Assembly: GCF_017255015.1 (NCBI RefSeq)
Contig: NZ_JAFKCS010000007.1
Location: forward strand, 148,433-205,810
Source: Bowmanella yangjiangensis
GTDB lineage: Bacteria > Pseudomonadota > Gammaproteobacteria > Enterobacterales > Alteromonadaceae
DNA: 57,378 nt
Direction: 5' to 3'
Positions within the stretch are counted from its first letter, which is position 1, and every line of letters starts with the position of its first letter. Positions 8,118-16,672 of this stretch are shown here, in pieces. Below the pieces are notes generated by a model that saw only the letters and a list, made by a program, of their open reading frames with translations, had not been told where the DNA came from and ran no database searches. Position numbers and translations under genes: made by a program.

Positions 8118-10628
8118 TCAGGTCGTCCAGGCCTGCAGCTTTTCGGCTTCTACGGCAGGACTGTACAAATATCCCTGACCGCAATGGCAGCCTGAATCAA
8201 GCAGGAAATCGCGCTGAGCCTGCGATTCAATACCTTCAGCGATAACGTCAAGGTTGAGTGCCTTTGCCATGGCAATTATCGCCAGCGTGATCTGGCTGTC
8301 TTCATTATTGTCTGGCAGTTCACAAATAAAACTGCGGTCGATTTTAAGCGTATTGATGGGTAATCGTCGCAGATAGGAGAGGGAAGAGTAGCCTGTTCCA
8401 AAGTCGTCAATGGATAACCTAAATCCCAGGTTACGTAAATGTGTAAGCAGTCCCAACGTCGTCTCTGCTTGTTCCGGGATCAGGCAGCTCTCCGTTAACT
8501 CCAGTTCTATCTGCTCCGCAGAGACCTGGGTTTGTTCCAGTATCGCTAACAGCCTTTCGCAAAAATCCGGTGCTATGAGCTGTAATACCGAGATATTGAT
8601 AGAAACCGGTACCTCTGGCAGACGCTTCGTTCGGATGTCGTCACATACGCGTACCAACACCTGCTCGCTAAGTAAGCCTATTAATCCCAGCTTTTCTGCC
8701 AGTGGAATAAAATCTTGCGGAGATACCTGTCCAAGACCGGGATCATGCCAGCGCACAAGAGCTTCAACGCCGATGAGTTGGCCAGTTCGAAGGTCAACTT
8801 TGGGTTGATACAAAACGCGTAATGTCTGATGTTGCAGGGCCAGACGGAGCCCCTGTTCCAGCCTTAACTCATCGGCTGTCTGTTGGCCTGCACTGGCTTG
8901 ATAGAAGCAAAATTGGTTACGCCCGGCATTTTTGGCCTGATACATGGCAAGATCAGCATGTTTGATAAGTTGCTCAGAGCTCTGGCCGTCTTTGGGGAAC
9001 AAGCTGATACCAATACTGGTGGTCAGGAAAAAGTCCTGTCCTTTTATGCGAATAGGGGCATCAAATTTAGCTACCAAACGCTTGGCAAGGCATTCCAATG
9101 AGGTAGCTTTGTCTACTTCCGGAATAAGAATAGTAAACTCGTCACCGCCGATGCGGGCTACGGATTCGCCTTCTCTGACCGTCGACATAAGTCTGTGTGC
9201 CACTTCTTTTAGAGCGTGATCACCGGCTTGATGACCCAGGGTATCATTGATACGTTTGAACAAATCCAAATCTAAGAATAACACCGCCATGTTGTGATGA
9301 TGACGGTGTGCATTGGCAATGGCTAAATGCAGCCTGTCCATAAACAGTCTGCGATTAGCCAGCCCGGTTAATTCATCAATGTAGGCTAACTGGTGAATTT
9401 GTTTTTCCTGGCGTTTTCGTTCGCTGATATCGCTGAAAATGCCCGCGAACTGGCATATTTCGCCTTGCTCCCCGCGAATCGCAGTAATCGACAGCCATTG
9501 TGGGTAGACTTCGCCGTTTTTGCGCTTGTTCCATATCTCGCCCTGCCACAGCCCTTGTGATAACAAGGTTTCCCACATGTTTTTGTAGAATCGTGGCTCA
9601 TGCAGGCCTGAGCTGAGCAAGTCGGGTTTTTGACCTATGGCCTCATCGGCGCTGTAGCCGGTAAGTAAAGTAAAGCTGGGGTTTACTGATTCAATGACAC
9701 CCTTTACATCGGTGATCATGATCCCATCCAACGAGGCATCAATGACCTTTTGCGCCAAACGTAGATAATCGGTGGAGGTGCGCAGAGCGGCATCTCTGGC
9801 GCGCAGTGCCTGCTTGAGCTGTTCTACATAAGTATGCTCAACGTTAAGCAGGATATCTGAAAAGGAAAGCAGTCCGCACAGCTGGTCTTGTTCATCACAG
9901 ACAGCCAGATGGCGGAATTTGTTTTCTTTTAGGATCTCAACAGCCTGCAGCAAGGTGCAGCTTTTTTTAACGGTCAATATTGGTTTAAGTGCCAACTCGC
10001 TTAATGAGACTTTGGCCGACGCTGTGGCGATAAATTTGACCAGGTCGCGCTCGGTGACTATGCCTTGGGCTTGTCCGTTGGTTTCCACCAAGGCGGCATC
10101 GACCCGTTGTTTGCGCATCGCTGCAACTCCTTCAGCCAGCGACTGACTGGCATTTAGCACCAGCGGAGGGCGGTTGATGGTTGAGCCCACATCTCGCAAA
10201 GCAAGATAAAACTCAATACGTTGTTGTTTGACTATGTCGGTTTGCGTGAGTAATCCCAGCGGACGGTTTTGCTTATCCGTAACCAACAAACGGCGAATCT
10301 GTTTTTGCAGCATTAAACTGGCGGCATCATTCAGCAACATGTCGCCTTGCACCTGGATTACGGGGTAACTCATCAATTCGCTGACTGGGGTTTCGTAATT
10401 CTGTGCTGAGTCAAAATCAATGGACTTGGCGTCGGCTTCGGTCCAAATACCGATAATATCCTCATGCTCTTTAACCAAGATACAGCTTACCTGATGGGTT
10501 TGCATCATCTGGGCGACGTCACGAATAGGTGTATGTGGTGGGCAGGTAATCAGATTACGACTAGCCAGCTCTGCAACAGTGGGCTCTGTATGACCAAGGT
10601 TTAAAAGTGGACCCAAAATGTCCTGCAT
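8118..10628 (-). CDS. CBS-PAS-GGDEF-EAL cyclic-di-GMP signalling protein
   Basis: An 836-aa cytoplasmic sensor. Order: four CBS motifs in two pairs (about 15-135 and 150-265), a PAS domain (about 290-405, ending ISERKRQEKQ), a GGDEF domain (about 415-575) and an EAL domain (about 590-830). The cyclase signature GGDEF (494-498) is intact, and the I-site position reads R485-E-G-E, not RxxD, so product inhibition may be altered. The phosphodiesterase has intact EAL (622-624), ELTES, DDFGTGYSSL and LKIDRSF motifs, so both activities are possible. There are no membrane segments; CBS pairs commonly bind adenine nucleotides. Divergent from the ZnuD-like receptor gene, with a 256-bp shared gap. Confidence 0.9.
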   Translation of the reverse strand: MQDILGPLLNLGHTEPTVAELASRNLITCPPHTPIRDVAQMMQTHQVSCILVKEHEDIIGIWTEADAKSIDFDSAQNYETPVSELMSYPVIQVQGDMLLNDAASLMLQKQIRRLLVTDKQNRPLGLLTQTDIVKQQRIEFYLALRDVGSTINRPPLVLNASQSLAEGVAAMRKQRVDAALVETNGQAQGIVTERDLVKFIATASAKVSLSELALKPILTVKKSCTLLQAVEILKENKFRHLAVCDEQDQLCGLLSFSDILLNVEHTYVEQLKQALRARDAALRTSTDYLRLAQKVIDASLDGIMITDVKGVIESVNPSFTLLTGYSADEAIGQKPDLLSSGLHEPRFYKNMWETLLSQGLWQGEIWNKRKNGEVYPQWLSITAIRGEQGEICQFAGIFSDISERKRQEKQIHQLAYIDELTGLANRRLFMDRLHLAIANAHRHHHNMAVLFLDLDLFKRINDTLGHQAGDHALKEVAHRLMSTVREGESVARIGGDEFTILIPEVDKATSLECLAKRLVAKFDAPIRIKGQDFFLTTSIGISLFPKDGQSSEQLIKHADLAMYQAKNAGRNQFCFYQASAGQQTADELRLEQGLRLALQHQTLRVLYQPKVDLRTGQLIGVEALVRWHDPGLGQVSPQDFIPLAEKLGLIGLLSEQVLVRVCDDIRTKRLPEVPVSINISVLQLIAPDFCERLLAILEQTQVSAEQIELELTESCLIPEQAETTLGLLTHLRNLGFRLSIDDFGTGYSSLSYLRRLPINTLKIDRSFICELPDNNEDSQITLAIIAMAKALNLDVIAEGIESQAQRDFLLDSGCHCGQGYLYSPAVEAEKLQAWTT

Positions 10629-10753
10629 AGAATTACCGCCTCAACAACACTGACCTTGTAGTCTACTGTAGATCTTTAACTGCATTTTTGATCCAGCACA
10701 AGTGGAATAGTGAGGCGACCAATAACAAGATAGTGCGGGTTGAATTTTTGGTA

Positions 10754-10768
10754 TGTTATATTGTATCT
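10754..10768. promoter_or_regulatory. distal Zur-box-like site upstream of the ZnuD-like receptor
   Basis: TGTTATATTGTATCT matches 11 of 15 positions of the remembered Zur core. It is about 115 bp before the receptor start, within the gap shared with the divergent c-di-GMP gene, so it could affect either promoter. Confidence 0.4.
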
Positions 10769-10858
10769 TTCGTGTCTGAGAGGTAATTACTCCCTAATGG
10801 TGTAATTCTCATCTTGCTGGCTTGGAAGCTGTGCCTTGGGGGAATTATTGGTTTTTAT

Positions 10859-10873
10859 TGATATGATATAACA
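10859..10873. promoter_or_regulatory. proximal Zur-box-like site directly before the ZnuD-like receptor
   Basis: TGATATGATATAACA matches 13 of 15 positions of the remembered Zur core and contains the 12-bp near-palindrome ATGATATAACAT. It ends two bases before the GAGG ribosome binding site (10876-10879) of the receptor gene, an ideal roadblock position. Confidence 0.6.
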
Positions 10874-10884
10874 TTGAGGTTGCT

Positions 10885-13248
10885 ATGATGAAGAAACACT
10901 TGATAGCCGTCAGTCTATCAAGCTTGTTCAGTGTCACTGCCATTGCGCAGTCATTGCAAGGGCAGGTGGTTGATACCAATGGGCAGCCAGTAAGCGGCGC
11001 TAACATTGAACTGCACGGTATTCACGGCACACAGACGGCCGACGCGAATGGCCAGTTTTTTTACCCGCAAGTACGCGAAGGTAAGGTGGAATTACATGTG
11101 TCGGCACCCGGCTTTGCACACAAAAGTGTCCGCCTGGATGTACAAAGCCAGGGATTGGCTGACTTACGTATTGTGTTATTGGACACCAGTATAGAAGTGG
11201 TGGATGTAACAGCCAGTCCTTTCCATGCATCGGCTATCGAGTCGGCGTTGCCTGTCACTGTGTTAAGTGGCGACAGGTTGCGTAATAAGCAGGCGTCAAC
11301 TTTGGGCGATACCTTGGCGGGTGAAGTCGGCGTACACAGCAACTTTCATGGTTCGGTCGCCAGCACACCCATTATTCGTGGCCTGGATGGGCCCAGGGTG
11401 CTTATCAGTCAAAATGGCTTGGACGCCGGTGATGCGTCCAGAGTAGGCCCTGATCATGCGGTATCAGCTGAAGCCAGCACGGCGACGCAGATTGAGGTCT
11501 TGCGCGGACCCGCTACCTTGTTCTATGGAAGCGGTGCCATTGGTGGGGTGGTTAATGTGGTAGATAACCGTGTACCAACGGATAGCCAAACCCGCGGGGA
11601 GTGGCTGCTGGAAAGAGAGTCAGTGAATAATCAGAAGCTGGCCTCATTTAACCTCAATACCGGTACCGACCGCGTTGCCATCCATGCAGATGGCTATTGG
11701 CGAGAGAGTGACGATTATCATTCTGCCGGTCCAGCCGAGCAGTTTGCTGAGCCAAGTTCATCGTCTCAGGTCAAGAACTCAGCAGCAGAGTCGCAAGGCT
11801 ATACCCTGGGTGCCAGCTATTTACTGGACAATGGTTACCTTGGTCTGGCGTTTGGCCGATTGGATCGAGAATACGGTATTCCCGGCCATAGTCATGGCGA
11901 AGAGGATGTCGCTGTATTTGCCGACATGCAGCAAGACCGGGTCCAGCTTATCAGCGAATTGCGTTTTGAGCAGGGACTGATAAACACGTTAAATCTGAAG
12001 ATGGCCTACACCGATTATCAGCATGAAGAGATCGAGGAAGGTCTGGTTGGGACAAAGTTTGCCAACGACAGTAAAGAGGCCAGGATTGAGTTTCTGCATA
12101 ATGAGATCTTAGGTTGGCATGGCGGCCTGAGCCTGCACTACAAACGCAGTGATTTTTCTGCAGTGGGCAACGAAGCCTTCACCCCACCATCTGTTACTGA
12201 CAGCCTGGCGTTGGCGGTGATGGAAGAGCGGCACTTCGGCCCTGTTTTGGCGCAATTTGGTGCACGTATCGAGAGAACGACCTTAACCACCGATGAACTG
12301 CGTTTTCCCTTGGGTGTTGTGCATGATGAGCATGACCACAACGCAGAAACTGGCGATCTGATTATACGTCGTTTTGATGCCGACCATGAATTCGACCCTT
12401 ACAGTCTGTCTCTGGGGTTGGTATGGGACTTCCAGGAAGGCTACAACCTGGGATTGTCATTGTCCCATTCTCAGCGTGCGCCCTCAGCGTCCGAACTATT
12501 GTCTTTTGGTCCGCATATTGGCACCGGCAGTTTTGAAGTCGGTGCACTGTTCCAACTTTATGAAGATGAGGAGGGGCATGCGAGCTTAGGGCTGACAGAT
12601 AAGGCTATCGATCTGGAAACTGCCAACAATATCGATCTGACGTTGCGTAAGTTTAACGGGGATGTTGGGTTTATCCTCAACGCCTTTTATAACCAGATCG
12701 ATAACTATTATTACCAGCAGGCCACCTCGCTGTTAGCCGACTCAGGGCATGGTCACGATCACGACCATGACCACGATCATGGGCACGGGGAAGGGGAATT
12801 ACCTGTCTATCTGTTTGCACAAGATGACGTTCTGCTGCACGGTTTTGAATCTCAGGTGTTTTGGCAGTTTTTACCATCCTGGAAGCTCAGTCTGCAAGGT
12901 GACTATGTGCGCGCCAGGTTGCAGGATGGTGGAGATCTTCCCCGCACACCGCCACTGCGTCTTGGCGCCAATCTGAGTTATCAAAGTCAGGCTATTAGTG
13001 CTGATGTGGGGCTAACCCGTTACTTCAGCCAGGATAAAACCGCTCAGCTTGAAACTGAGACGGATGGTTACACTTTGCTGGATGCCAATCTGACCTATCA
13101 CCTGAGCTTGGGAAGTCATGACTTGGCCCTTTATATCAAAGGTCACAATCTCATGGACGAAGAAGCCAGACCTCACACTTCATTCTTAAAACATCTTGCT
13201 CCACTGCCTGGACGCTCTGTGGCACTGGGCATCCGTGGATATTTCTGA
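10885..13248 (+). CDS. ZnuD-like TonB-dependent outer-membrane receptor with His-rich loops
   Basis: A 787-aa TonB-dependent receptor, predicted to import zinc or a zinc chelate. Features in order: signal peptide ending near AIAQS, a carboxypeptidase-regulatory-like domain (about 25-95, DTNGQPVSGANIELHG), plug domain (about 105-230, with IIRGLDGPRVLI and VLRGPATLFYGSGAIGGVVNV), then a beta-barrel ending in aromatic GIRGYF. Three His/acidic clusters fall in predicted extracellular loops: GHSHGEE near 335, HDEHDHN near 480, and a run alternating His, Asp and Gly at about 621-635. Such loops are typical of ZnuD. Zur-like boxes upstream and an AztD-like lipoprotein and COG0523 GTPase downstream support zinc over iron. 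Start ATG 10885 or ATG 10888. Confidence 0.85.
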   Translation: MMKKHLIAVSLSSLFSVTAIAQSLQGQVVDTNGQPVSGANIELHGIHGTQTADANGQFFYPQVREGKVELHVSAPGFAHKSVRLDVQSQGLADLRIVLLDTSIEVVDVTASPFHASAIESALPVTVLSGDRLRNKQASTLGDTLAGEVGVHSNFHGSVASTPIIRGLDGPRVLISQNGLDAGDASRVGPDHAVSAEASTATQIEVLRGPATLFYGSGAIGGVVNVVDNRVPTDSQTRGEWLLERESVNNQKLASFNLNTGTDRVAIHADGYWRESDDYHSAGPAEQFAEPSSSSQVKNSAAESQGYTLGASYLLDNGYLGLAFGRLDREYGIPGHSHGEEDVAVFADMQQDRVQLISELRFEQGLINTLNLKMAYTDYQHEEIEEGLVGTKFANDSKEARIEFLHNEILGWHGGLSLHYKRSDFSAVGNEAFTPPSVTDSLALAVMEERHFGPVLAQFGARIERTTLTTDELRFPLGVVHDEHDHNAETGDLIIRRFDADHEFDPYSLSLGLVWDFQEGYNLGLSLSHSQRAPSASELLSFGPHIGTGSFEVGALFQLYEDEEGHASLGLTDKAIDLETANNIDLTLRKFNGDVGFILNAFYNQIDNYYYQQATSLLADSGHGHDHDHDHDHGHGEGELPVYLFAQDDVLLHGFESQVFWQFLPSWKLSLQGDYVRARLQDGGDLPRTPPLRLGANLSYQSQAISADVGLTRYFSQDKTAQLETETDGYTLLDANLTYHLSLGSHDLALYIKGHNLMDEEARPHTSFLKHLAPLPGRSVALGIRGYF

Positions 13249-13273
13249 TCAAAGACAACAAAAAGGACACAAA

Positions 13274-14605
13274 ATGAATTTGCAAACCAGACTAAAACAT
13301 CTGAGCTTGTTTGTGGCAGCTGCCATGTTGGCTGCTTGTGGTGACGCAACCACTGAGATTGTCGAAAAAGAGCCTGTGGTCGTGCCGGGAGATGGCCATG
13401 ACCATGGTGATGTCAGTGGCGCGGGGCGCCTGCTGGTAACCAGCAAGGGCAGCAATCAGGTAAACCTTTACGAGCTGGAAGACAACAAGTTGTTGGCGAC
13501 ATTGGGCTTAACACATGAACCTGCTTATTTGTATGCCTCTCCAACTAAACGCTACGCCATGCTGGTCGAAAGAAGCGATGATCTGGTTGAGTTTATTGAT
13601 GGTGGTATCTGGCAAGAAGATCATGGCGACCATCTGCATCCTTATGAGCAAGCCCCGGCCTTGGTCGATTTTACTTTGCCCGGCAGTCGTCCTACCCATG
13701 TGACGATGGGTGAAGAACAGATTGCGGTGTTCTTTGATGGGGACGGGCAAAATGGTATCAGTGCGTCCGTCGCCATGTTTAATGAAGCGCATATCAGTGC
13801 GGATAACTCGGACTACCCGGTGCATACTTTTGATACTCATATGCACGGTGCAGCTCAGGCCCGAGGGGAGAACGTGTTTGCCACTCTCAGAGATGCCAAT
13901 ACCACCTCAACTCTGCCAGATCGCATTGCACGCTTTCATGCCCATGGCGATCACTTCCACCAGGAGCAGGTCTTCGACACCTTATGTCCCGCCTTACACG
14001 GCAGTGCGCAGAATCATGATGCTGTGGCCTTTGCCTGTGCAGACGGGGTTGTGGTGATAAGTGAAGAAAATGCCGAGTATAGTGCCAGTAAAATCCTTAA
14101 TACTGAGGCGTTCAGCGAAGGCATGCGTATTGGGACATTGAGGGCTCACCTGGAGGGAGAGCAGTTCTTTGGTATAGCCGGTACCACGGTGTTTGTTATT
14201 AATCCAGATGCGGGGGAGATGGAGTTGCTTGACTGGCAACCCCACGCAGAGGCTAAGCTGCTTTCCCTGGAAGTCAGTCTGGATGGTGAAAACCTGATTA
14301 TTCTTGATAGTCAGGGTTACCTGACGCTGCTTAGCGCTCATCAGCATGGTGATGATCTGCACTGGGAACTGGCACATAAATTGGATATTAGTGAGGCTGA
14401 TGTTGCCTTGATGCCAGAAGGCAGCCGCTTTGAAATGACCCTATCCAATGAGTATGTCTACATTGCCGATCCTATTAAAAAGCATGTGGTCATTGTGGAT
14501 AGGCACGAGGGCAAGATCAGTGGCGAATTAGCCCTTGGATTTACCCCTAACAAGCTTACCTGGCTGGGCATAGTGGGTGAAGCTGATGGTGGACACGTTC
14601 ACTAA
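13274..14605 (+). CDS. AztD-like His-rich metal-binding lipoprotein
   Basis: A 443-aa protein with a lipoprotein signal (AAMLAACGD, lipid-accepting Cys near residue 22), starting at ATG 13274 after AAAAGGACAC; the frame is open further upstream inside the receptor gene. The mature protein has repeated strand-rich blocks like a beta-propeller and several His clusters: GDGHDHGD near the N-terminus, EDHGDHLHPYE, DTHMHG, HAHGDHFHQE, and GGHVH at the C-terminus. The EDHGDH cluster and propeller-like architecture resemble AztD, the periplasmic zinc metallochaperone of AztABC. Here no azt transporter is present; instead it follows the receptor by 25 bp, so it may take zinc delivered across the outer membrane. 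Family assignment is from memory. Confidence 0.7.
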   Translation: MNLQTRLKHLSLFVAAAMLAACGDATTEIVEKEPVVVPGDGHDHGDVSGAGRLLVTSKGSNQVNLYELEDNKLLATLGLTHEPAYLYASPTKRYAMLVERSDDLVEFIDGGIWQEDHGDHLHPYEQAPALVDFTLPGSRPTHVTMGEEQIAVFFDGDGQNGISASVAMFNEAHISADNSDYPVHTFDTHMHGAAQARGENVFATLRDANTTSTLPDRIARFHAHGDHFHQEQVFDTLCPALHGSAQNHDAVAFACADGVVVISEENAEYSASKILNTEAFSEGMRIGTLRAHLEGEQFFGIAGTTVFVINPDAGEMELLDWQPHAEAKLLSLEVSLDGENLIILDSQGYLTLLSAHQHGDDLHWELAHKLDISEADVALMPEGSRFEMTLSNEYVYIADPIKKHVVIVDRHEGKISGELALGFTPNKLTWLGIVGEADGGHVH

Positions 14606-14618
14606 ACCCGCCTGAAAA

Positions 14619-14642
14619 CAGGGCCCGCCTCATTGGGCCCTG
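14619..14642 (+). other. intercistronic hairpin between the AztD-like and COG0523 genes
   Basis: CAGGGCCC and GGGCCCTG form a perfect 8-bp GC-rich stem with an 8-nt loop. The T-rich stretch after it is interrupted, so it may be only a partial terminator that lowers expression of the GTPase gene relative to the receptor. Confidence 0.5.
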
Positions 14643-14694
14643 TATACCTTGCCCTTTTGACGTCATAATGGCGCAAATCAGCCTGGAATCTGCA

Positions 14695-15678
14695 ATGCAA
14701 ATCGTACGAGCCGTCCCCACTAATATCATCACTGGGTTTCTTGGCGTGGGTAAATCCACAGCCATTACTTACTTGCTAAAACACAAACCTGCCGATGAAG
14801 TGTGGGCTGTGCTAGTCAACGAGTTTGGTGAGATTGGTGTGGATGGTAATTTACTGGGAGCAGGTCAGGAGCCTGGTAAAGTTTTTATCAAGGAAGTGCC
14901 GGGAGGATGCATGTGTTGTGCATCAGGTTTGCCCATGCAGATTGCTTTGAATATGCTGCTGGCACGCAGTAAGCCTGACCGCCTGCTGATTGAACCTACT
15001 GGCCTGGGGCACCCGGCAGAAGTACTGGCCAGTTTGTCATCTGAGCATTACCGAGGCGTACTGGATATTCAGCATACCCTGACGTTGGTCGATGCTCGAA
15101 AGGTGACGGACAGCCGTTATGCTCAGCATGATATTTTCCGCCAGCAATTACAGGTAGCTGATGTGATTGTGGCAAATAAAGTGGATCTGTATGAGTCGGA
15201 TTCAATAGCAAGGCTGCAAGACTATCTTCGTGACCTGTCTATTGCTTCGCCGCTTCAAGTAACCAGCCAAGGTCAGATTCCTTTTGCCTGGCTGCTGGGC
15301 CGAAGTGGCTTTCAGGCATCCCTGTTTTCGCCGCCACAACCTTCATCAACAGAGACTTTTACCGAGTTGCAGATGCCAGCAAGCGGGTTCATCAGCAAAC
15401 GAGGTCAGGCTGATGGTATGCACAGCTGCGGGTGGGTCTTTGCTCCGTCATATTGCTTTCACTATGAGCGGTTAATGTCGCTGATGATGGGGCTGCAGAT
15501 GGAGCGGCTCAAAGCCATTATGCATACCAATCGGGGCTGGATGTTGTTCAATCAGGTCGATGGGGTGTTAACCAGCAGTGAACTTAATGACGCCCCTGAC
15601 AGTCGTATTGAATGTATCAGCAGCCAGCCGGAAGATTGGTCACAACTGGAAATGGCGTTGCAATCACTAAGCTGCTGA
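14695..15678 (+). CDS. COG0523 (CobW/ZNG1-type) GTPase, putative zinc metallochaperone
   Basis: A G3E-family P-loop GTPase. It shows Walker A GFLGVGKST (residues 14-22 from this start), the COG0523 metal-binding motif CMCC near residues 72-75, NKVD as G4 near 160, and a C-terminal CobW_C-like region containing GWMLFNQVDGV. The family inserts or buffers metals for target enzymes; subgroups induced by Zur act during zinc starvation. No His-rich tail is present. The reading frame has an in-frame ATG at 14668 without a ribosome site, and ATG 14695 with GGAAT upstream, which I prefer. Probably in the same operon as the receptor and lipoprotein. Confidence 0.85.
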   Translation: MQIVRAVPTNIITGFLGVGKSTAITYLLKHKPADEVWAVLVNEFGEIGVDGNLLGAGQEPGKVFIKEVPGGCMCCASGLPMQIALNMLLARSKPDRLLIEPTGLGHPAEVLASLSSEHYRGVLDIQHTLTLVDARKVTDSRYAQHDIFRQQLQVADVIVANKVDLYESDSIARLQDYLRDLSIASPLQVTSQGQIPFAWLLGRSGFQASLFSPPQPSSTETFTELQMPASGFISKRGQADGMHSCGWVFAPSYCFHYERLMSLMMGLQMERLKAIMHTNRGWMLFNQVDGVLTSSELNDAPDSRIECISSQPEDWSQLEMALQSLSC

Positions 15679-15705
15679 GCATCAGGAAAGATAAGGGAGT
15701 GCTAG

Positions 15706-15951
15706 ATGAAGAAATCAACAGTTTGGCTGTATATCGGATTAGCTTTGTGGTTGCTGGGCGGTGTGCTTTTAGTCCTTGAACATCATTTTTATCAGTATGT
15801 GGATGTTAATGGCGTGCTGCATGAGAGCTTGTTTTTACCTCTTGGTGTGCTGAGTTTTGTACTAGGGGGCTCAGTGCTGAGTGTGACACTGTTATATCGT
15901 TTACTGAGTAATCTCAAGACGCATCCCGGTCCCTCTGATACGTCTTGCTAA
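15706..15951 (+). CDS. DUF3955-like small membrane protein
   Basis: An 81-aa protein with two hydrophobic segments (about 7-25 and 44-66) around a loop YQYVDVNGVLHESLFLPLG that matches the DUF3955 pattern (VD.NG.L.E.FFL.P.G). Function is unknown. It starts 27 bp after the COG0523 gene with AAGGGAG upstream, so it looks like the last gene of the zinc operon. Its tail is Ser/Thr/Pro-rich and ends in Cys. It converges with the SRPBCC gene; the overlapping GCGC stem-loop near 15948-15975 may terminate both. Confidence 0.7.
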   Translation: MKKSTVWLYIGLALWLLGGVLLVLEHHFYQYVDVNGVLHESLFLPLGVLSFVLGGSVLSVTLLYRLLSNLKTHPGPSDTSC

Positions 15952-15971
15952 GATGCAGCGCATTTTGCGCC

Positions 15972-16496
15972 TTAGTGAGAGGGGGCATTCAGATGGTCAG
16001 CTAGGCCTGCCAGTTGCAGTCCTTGCACATAGTCGACAATCGGAGCCAGTTCAGCAAAGCCTTCGGGGGAAAACCCATGTACCTTGTAGGTCAGAATGAT
16101 CTCTGTCCCTTGTTCGTTAGCCTGAAGCGTCCAATCCAGTGCGCCATACAGGCCCATACCTTGCAAAGGCCCAAGCCCGCCTGACATTCTTAGTAACTTG
16201 CCTGGCTCGACAAAGGTGACCTGCATATGCATGGCTTGCTTGCCACCGTCTTTTTCACAAAAACATCCTCCCGCCTGGGGCTCTATACTCAGATTGGCAC
16301 TTTTGCCCCACCAGGTATGATCCTCCGGCCACCATTTACTGACATCTTGTGTCAGCGCTTGCCAGGTCTTTTCAGTTGTTGAGTTTACCTGGACTCGGTT
16401 TTCCAACACAAAGCCATGGTCAGCCACAGCCACCACCTTAGCGCAGAGCGGTGTGCTAAGTAGACAACATAAAAGAGCAAAACAGGGTGATCGCAT
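15972..16496 (-). CDS. exported SRPBCC-fold protein
   Basis: A 174-aa protein with a signal peptide (MRSPCFALLCCLLSTPLCAK) and a single START/SRPBCC-like domain, as in AHSA1-type and polyketide-cyclase-like proteins: VLENRVQVNSTTEKTWQALT at the N-terminus and TEIILTYKVHGFSPEG near the C-terminus. Such folds bind hydrophobic ligands, but the ligand cannot be inferred. Two cysteines in GGCFCEK might form a disulfide or bind metal in the periplasm. It is convergent with the zinc operon; a functional link is not shown. Confidence 0.75.
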   Translation of the reverse strand: MRSPCFALLCCLLSTPLCAKVVAVADHGFVLENRVQVNSTTEKTWQALTQDVSKWWPEDHTWWGKSANLSIEPQAGGCFCEKDGGKQAMHMQVTFVEPGKLLRMSGGLGPLQGMGLYGALDWTLQANEQGTEIILTYKVHGFSPEGFAELAPIVDYVQGLQLAGLADHLNAPSH

Positions 16497-16672
16497 AAGT
16501 TTGTGCCGCTGGAAATATTGTTGTCAGCATAGTGTGGCCGCTTGCTTTTGCCAACTTTGTCACGATTGGTGCAAAAAAACAGCTAATGTTCAGGCTTTTA
16601 GCCACAGGAGTTTGACAGTCTGTAGGATTCAGGTTTCACTTGTGCAAGACATTCCTATCATCGCTACGTTTC

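Noticed and set aside
12748-12790. Short tandem-repeat-like run in the receptor gene
   Set aside because: It encodes the His/Asp loop in frame; not a microsatellite or CRISPR repeat.
12749-12976. Short frame inside the receptor gene with repeated Thr/Met/Ile
   Set aside because: An out-of-frame reading of the His/Asp repeat; no start signal.
16612-16640. TTGACA with a downstream hexamer before the Lon-related gene
   Set aside because: The -10 match is only three of six, so it is not listed as a promoter.
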